Shown here piece by piece: positions 59,201 through 64,000 of a stretch of 64,000 nucleotides of DNA. Source of the DNA: Tubiluchus corallicola (lineage: Eukaryota; Priapulida; Priapulimorpha; Priapulimorphida; Tubiluchidae); assembly GCA_030141605.1 (NCBI GenBank), contig JAQGDQ010000176.1:312001-376000 (forward strand), written 5' to 3'. The stretch's first letter is position 1, and the number at the start of each line of letters is the position of its first letter. The notes beneath the pieces were generated by a model, which was given only the letters and a program-made list of their open reading frames with translations, was not told the origin of the DNA and made no database searches. The translations under genes and the position numbers were made by a program.

Positions 59201-62200
59201 ATCACATATCTGTATTTCTCTACAGAATATGATTTTTTCGCGTATGTTGGGGCTAATGGGTAAACCTACTTCTGATATACTGATATGATTTGCTGTGTTA
59301 TTGCCTTTAGCGCATTTACATTGATGGTGCTCACAAAATTTTTTATTGATGTTGAAGAAGCTATCTATATTTAACATTAAAGTAAGAGTGGCCTGAGGCA
59401 TGATGCCTATTTTAGCTCACATTTCTTATTTTCTTTAATGTATAAATTTGGTTTCCAGGTTGAGCCAGAAGTTACAATTGTTTATGAAAAGAATATTACA
59501 ATCAAGAAGGAAATTGAGGTACAAAAGTGCTTTGTATGAAAATTGCTTTGTGTTTTTGCATATATCACAATTATCGTGTTAAGTTTATACTATTATAACT
59601 TACGTATCTAGTAACCGTAAATAGAATTTCACTTTCTTTAGGAATCTTCAACAGAACATAGAGGAGCAGACGCAGTCCATCAGTGTATAGTGTGCAAGCA
59701 GGTGAATAATTTACCTCTTTTTTGGTACATATTTCTTTTAAGTGAATTATTGTTGGGAGACTCGTAAAATTTTGAATTAGATTCGTCATTTATAGTATCC
59801 TTTTTTTAATGTGGTGTATTGTATACTCTTTTTCAGTCAAAAAAGTGTAAATATAATATAGTGCGAAATGGTGGTACGCAACATTTGTGCGCTGAAGACT
59901 GTTTTAAGAAATTTAGGAGCAATGCATCACTTTATCTCAATCCTCAGCAGCCTCAGAAGTAGGTTATTTATGAGTATATAAAATGCACATTAAAATTTAT
60001 GAAAACCGGCTTTTTCCTATGCTAATTTTCTTGACAATATTTGTATATTGCCTGCTAGTTATTAAGGTCAATAACACGATCAGGTTGCCTCATGCTTGCA
60101 GGAGGAATTACAGTTATTAGAATGTTGTGTATTTTGTAATCACCAATCATGATTAGGTTATTCAGCTGCCAGTTTTTATATTTACCAGGAAAGTTGTTGC
60201 TTTCTGCTGCAAGTGTATTTTGCATATCCAAGCACAATAAGTGAAAATATTACAGTTTGAAAAGCTTCATCAGTAAAAATAGAAAGCGGGAATATAAATA
60301 AGTTATTAAATTATGATATGGGCTTATATAATGTTAATGAATTCAGGTTGAATACATAAGTAGCACAAATTGTTATATTATGCAGTAATCCGTGTTTTTT
60401 GTGTTTAGCTTTAAGTGTACTGTATGCATGAAGTCATTTCAATCTTCTTCACCTATATATGAAGGAGAAAAAGTAGTTTGTTCTCAGGCATGTCAAGGAG
60501 TAATTCACAGAGCCCAGGCTCAGGTATGCAATACTTTTACTGGAACTTATGATTTGTTAACAATGTTTTAGTTCACAAGAAAATGAAGAAATGTGATGTG
60601 TTTCTAGTTGCTAGCTTGAAGAAGCTTTTATCCCTGCAAAAAATGTAATTACTACAACATGAATGTAACGTGATACATTTGATGCAATAAGTCATTTTTG
60701 GTGTAATGATTCATTACAATGGTAGCAAATATTTTTGATTTTTGTGCTGTTGTTGTTCAGTTTAACATACTGCAGGAAAGCAATATTCTCGAAATGCACA
60801 TAATTTTAAGAAATTGCTGTGCCAAACTATAATTTTATGTTAGTGTTGTTAATAGTTGCTAGTATTTTCGTAAAGTGAATACTAATGTTGTATTGAACAA
60901 AAAATTACTAAACTTAAAATTCTGAATTTTAAATGTGCTAAGTTACTGAAGTAGGTACAAATACCAAAAATCATTTTACCGTGTATTTGTTTTATATTCT
61001 GTGTAAAGGCAATGATGCGAACCTGTTCTCAATGCAAGAAAGCAGTACAATCAGGAACAGACAAGCAAATCCTGACTTGGGAGAGCATGGACTTCTGTAG
61101 TGAACACTGCCTGGGTCGATTTCAAAATTCGATGCAAACAAGCTGCTCCTACTGCTATACAGAAATCTCTCGGTCACAGCATGCTAAGAATGTGTTAAAG
61201 GTATAATTTCCATTGCGGTATGTGCATTTAGAAAAATAATTACGTAAGCAGTTGCTTTTTTCGGATTAAATCTTTCTCAAAATTTAAACTACGTAAGCTG
61301 CTATTTTCAGATTATCCTGTTTTTTTCCAGGGTAGTGTACAATTGTGTTTTTTCTAGATACTTCTGTACACAATATAGTATTTGTAACGTTTGAAGGATT
61401 TGAAATGTTTGCAGTTTAGAGTATGCAACAAAGATTGATGCATTAACGCGGAGAGTTTTTCTAACAATATGCTATATCGCTGCCTATGTTCTCATCATTT
61501 TAAAAAAGAAAAATTCTTGATATTTAGACTGTTGTGTGACTGTATGTTATCAGAACTGCATTGTGATCTTTCGAGCAGAGTACCTTGTTGATTCACCATT
61601 CAAAGAAGGTTCTAAGCAACGCAGGTGAAATAAAAAGAACAAATGTAGTAACTAGGATTCTCAGGCAGGCTTTTAACTGTCTGTTACATTTAGTGGACAA
61701 AACCTTTGTATGCTGGTGACACCAACATCCCCTACTAGTCTACATTTCTTGTTGATGTAAGCTAGTTGCAGTGTGTTCTACAAGCTTGTTCTTATTTTAT
61801 TTTGAAATAAAATAAACTGAACTAAACTATTCATTGAATTGTTTCTTTCACTTAACATATTTTGTTTATTTTAGGTTGGAGATGAATTGAATCATTTCTG
61901 CGGTTATAATTGTTTGAAGGAATACAAGAACAGATTAAAGCTATGCAGCTATTGTCAAAAAGATGTTTCTAAGCTTAACGATGCTTTTAATGCTCCAGTT
62001 GGTGATAAAGGAGAATTTAAAGATTTTTGCAGCCGTAGTTGTATGGTGGAGTATGAACTGAAAGTCAAATTGTCTAAAGGTCCAACTATCCAGCAAGTAG
62101 ATAGCTGTTCTATGTGTATGAAAAAGGGTGCGATGAGACATGAAATTCTCTTTGAGGGCAAAAAGCATCGTCTGTGTGGGGATGCTTGTTTTGCAGCATT

Positions 62201-63859
62201 TCGATATTCCAACAAACTCTCGATGAACATGTGTGATAACTGTGGTAGCCATTGTTTTACTGAGCGCAGCAGTCCACAGTACATCCAATTCGAAGGACAG
62301 ACTAAGCGATTCTGTAGTAAGATGTGCATGAACACTTTCAAGGTCATAAAGCGAAAACTAGTACCGTGCACATGGTGTAAAGCAAAGAAATATAACTTTG
62401 ATATGATCGAGCGAAGTGACACAAATAATAAATACTCGCTGTTCTGTTCTCTTAACTGTCTCAGTTTATACAGGGTGAATCTCAGTGCCACTTCGAATCA
62501 ACGTGTTAAATGCGATCAGTGTTGTAAAGTGCAGCCGGCTCAGTACCATCTCACGATGAGTGATGCCTCTGTGCGAAACTTCTGTTCTTATGCTTGTGTG
62601 ATGGAATTTCAGAATCAGTTTACAAAGCCAGCTACACAGTCAAAGCAGCAACAGCAGCAGGCACCTCGTCAGCAGCAACAAACTGCTGTCCGACAACCAA
62701 TGCAGCCCCGCCAGAGAACGCCAATACAGAGACAACAGTCACCTAATGTACGATCTCAATTACAACATCCACCGGGACAACGAGGTATTATTTTGATTTA
62801 GCAAATTATTGCATTGTGTATTTTTCTTGCTTTCAATAATTATAACTATAATTATTATTGCACTTAATGATTATTTTTGCAGTATTTTAGTTACGTATAA
62901 ACAATTTTTATAGCAATTCATCTGACAAGTCGTTAGAATTCATTTTTTGCAAACAACATTGTTATACGTTTTGTTCACTTAATTGTAATACTTTGCTTAT
63001 ATTTGACAAATGGACTGTATTCAATTATTCATGCTTGTCTGCACTATTTGCAAATTTGCTATCCTGCCCCATTCACCTGAGCTAGAGTGCAATATAACCT
63101 AGAGACTTGTTTGTTTGTTAGTAGTGCTTCAGCCTGGCGACAAAGCACCACTCCCAGTCATCTCTAATGTTATGTCACTACCCACCAACAAGGGAGTTCG
63201 ACAAGTAGTTCCAACACAACAGACAACGTATGCAACTCGACGATTGAGTCAGACAGTGGGAAGCCAACCAACAAATGTGTCGACTGTAAATGTTCAACGA
63301 CAACCTCCGCCACTCGGTAGAACAACAAATCGGGTAATTTTATGTATTGTTTGGCAAAAAGCTTAACAAAATTATAAGTTAGCTATGTAACTTCAAACTT
63401 ATTAAATACTAAAAAACTTTAATAGCAAAGATTTCTTGTTAAAATCAAATTAGTTTTCTTACTTAAACAGTAAATAACTTTTAGCGTCTAAGTACGTAGT
63501 ACGTTGGTACTTTTAGAGTACTCAAGAGTATTTACTGAGTAAGTGTTGCAAGTCTCACTTGTAATAAATGATATTGCAACTTACTGCTAAACAAAATGAC
63601 ATTTCAAACTGGAATAGCAATTTTTACTCATTGTATTGATGATATGAATGTGTCTAAGTTAAGCAGTGTGTGGTTTTTAAATAGGTAATAACAGTGTCTA
63701 CATCACAGACTCAACCGACTACACCAGCAACTAAGCAAGTGATAATTCAGCCTCCACCTCCAAAACAAGTGAAAAACAAGTCATTGCAATGCAAACCATT
63801 TAGTCAGACCAAGGCCACATCTTGTAGGCCACAAGTGACTGCTCAGCAATCACAAACTG
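56222..63859 (+). CDS. ZMYM: MYM-type zinc-finger protein (ZMYM2/3/4, woc-like), 5' part, runs off the window
   Basis: Chromatin-associated zinc-finger protein (family knowledge: corepressor, SUMO and transposon-derived partners). Exons: 56222-56345, 57111-58006, 59012-59077, 59459-59518, 59642-59701, 59837-59958, 60409-60523, 61009-61200, 61875-62784, 63122-63333, 63685-63859, then beyond. Phase is kept, giving 977 codons in the window. The first 340 residues are acidic and Ser/Thr/Glu-rich (exon 2), with IIAVPAIEESDSEDE resembling a SUMO-interaction motif. Nine MYM/TRASH fingers follow, with leading pairs CIVC, CTVC, CSQC, CSYC, CSYC, CSMC, CDNC, CTWC and CDQC, each closed by a CxxxC such as CAEDC, CSQAC, CSEHC or CSYAC. 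Then come a Gln-rich stretch and KNKSLQCKPFSQTKATSCRP, a block typical of ZMYM2/3/4. The donor at 58006 (AAT|GTAAGC) and acceptor at 59011 are the least certain. The ATG at 56222 is the first in the exon, and the N-terminus is not conserved enough to test. Confidence 0.88.
56375..56608. mobile_element. hAT MITE with perfect 8-bp target duplication (ZMYM intron 1)
   Basis: Left end CAGCGGTTCCCAAACTTTCT; the right end, inverted, reads AAGTGGTTCCCAAAGTAG. Flanking 8-mers ATCTAATT at 56367-56374 and 56609-56616 are identical. The CAG(T/C)GGTTCCCAAA end is typical of hAT elements. The 234-base interior contains a run of seven C and a run of 13 G (56568-56580). It starts 29 bases after the exon 1 donor. 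Confidence 0.88.
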
Positions 63860-64000
63860 GTACGTTTTGTTACACTTTTTCTAGAGATTAAGGTTATTTT
63901 ACAGATATTTAGATATCTCACTACTTTACGATTTTAGTAAGGCATAGAACCTAGTTAACTTCAATAGGATAACTAAACATTTCATTAAACAAATTATATT

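Noticed and set aside
61941-62491. Minus-strand open frames of 115 and 178 codons
   Set aside because: Shadows of the large ZMYM MYM-finger exon, whose plus frame shows ordered Cys motifs.

Overview
The window is nuclear DNA from an animal, most likely an AT-rich invertebrate. Genes are split into many short exons with GT-AG introns from about 100 bases to over 6 kb, and the introns hold eukaryotic mobile elements (DIRS, hAT, pogo/Tigger-like, LINE). I cannot place the lineage more closely from sequence alone. Exon models were built by hand: splice sites had to keep codon phase across every junction and the protein had to match a known family.

Layout. (1) 1564-23730, plus strand: a complete 20-exon gene for the DEAD-box RNA helicase DDX10 (825 codons), including one GC-AG intron. 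(2) 4654-8769, minus strand: a complete three-exon secreted C-type lectin (210 aa) lying wholly inside DDX10 intron 4. (3) 23894-29625, minus strand: a paralogous three-exon C-type lectin, tail-to-tail with DDX10 and carrying a frameshift in its last exon. Its first intron holds a pogo/Tigger-like MITE that is itself split by a decayed DIRS-type tyrosine-recombinase retrotransposon. (4) 29626-38604: no gene I can establish. (5) 38605-53301, minus strand: a complete nine-coding-exon gene for a DBHS-family protein (NONO/SFPQ/PSPC1/NonA type, 614 aa). (6) 53302-56221: a head-to-head intergenic region with a likely 5' UTR intron, a small repeat array carrying splice-donor-like sequences, and a LINE relic. 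(7) 56222-63859 and beyond, plus strand: the 5' part of a ZMYM2/3/4-type (woc-like) MYM zinc-finger gene, running off the right edge.

Functionally the three long genes are nuclear housekeeping genes: ribosome biogenesis (DDX10), RNA and paraspeckle-type regulation (DBHS) and chromatin-linked MYM zinc-finger function (ZMYM). The two lectins are secreted effector-type genes placed in and beside DDX10. The most unusual structures are the lectin pair with one damaged copy, the three-level nested insertion, the GC-AG intron, and several intronic tandem arrays.
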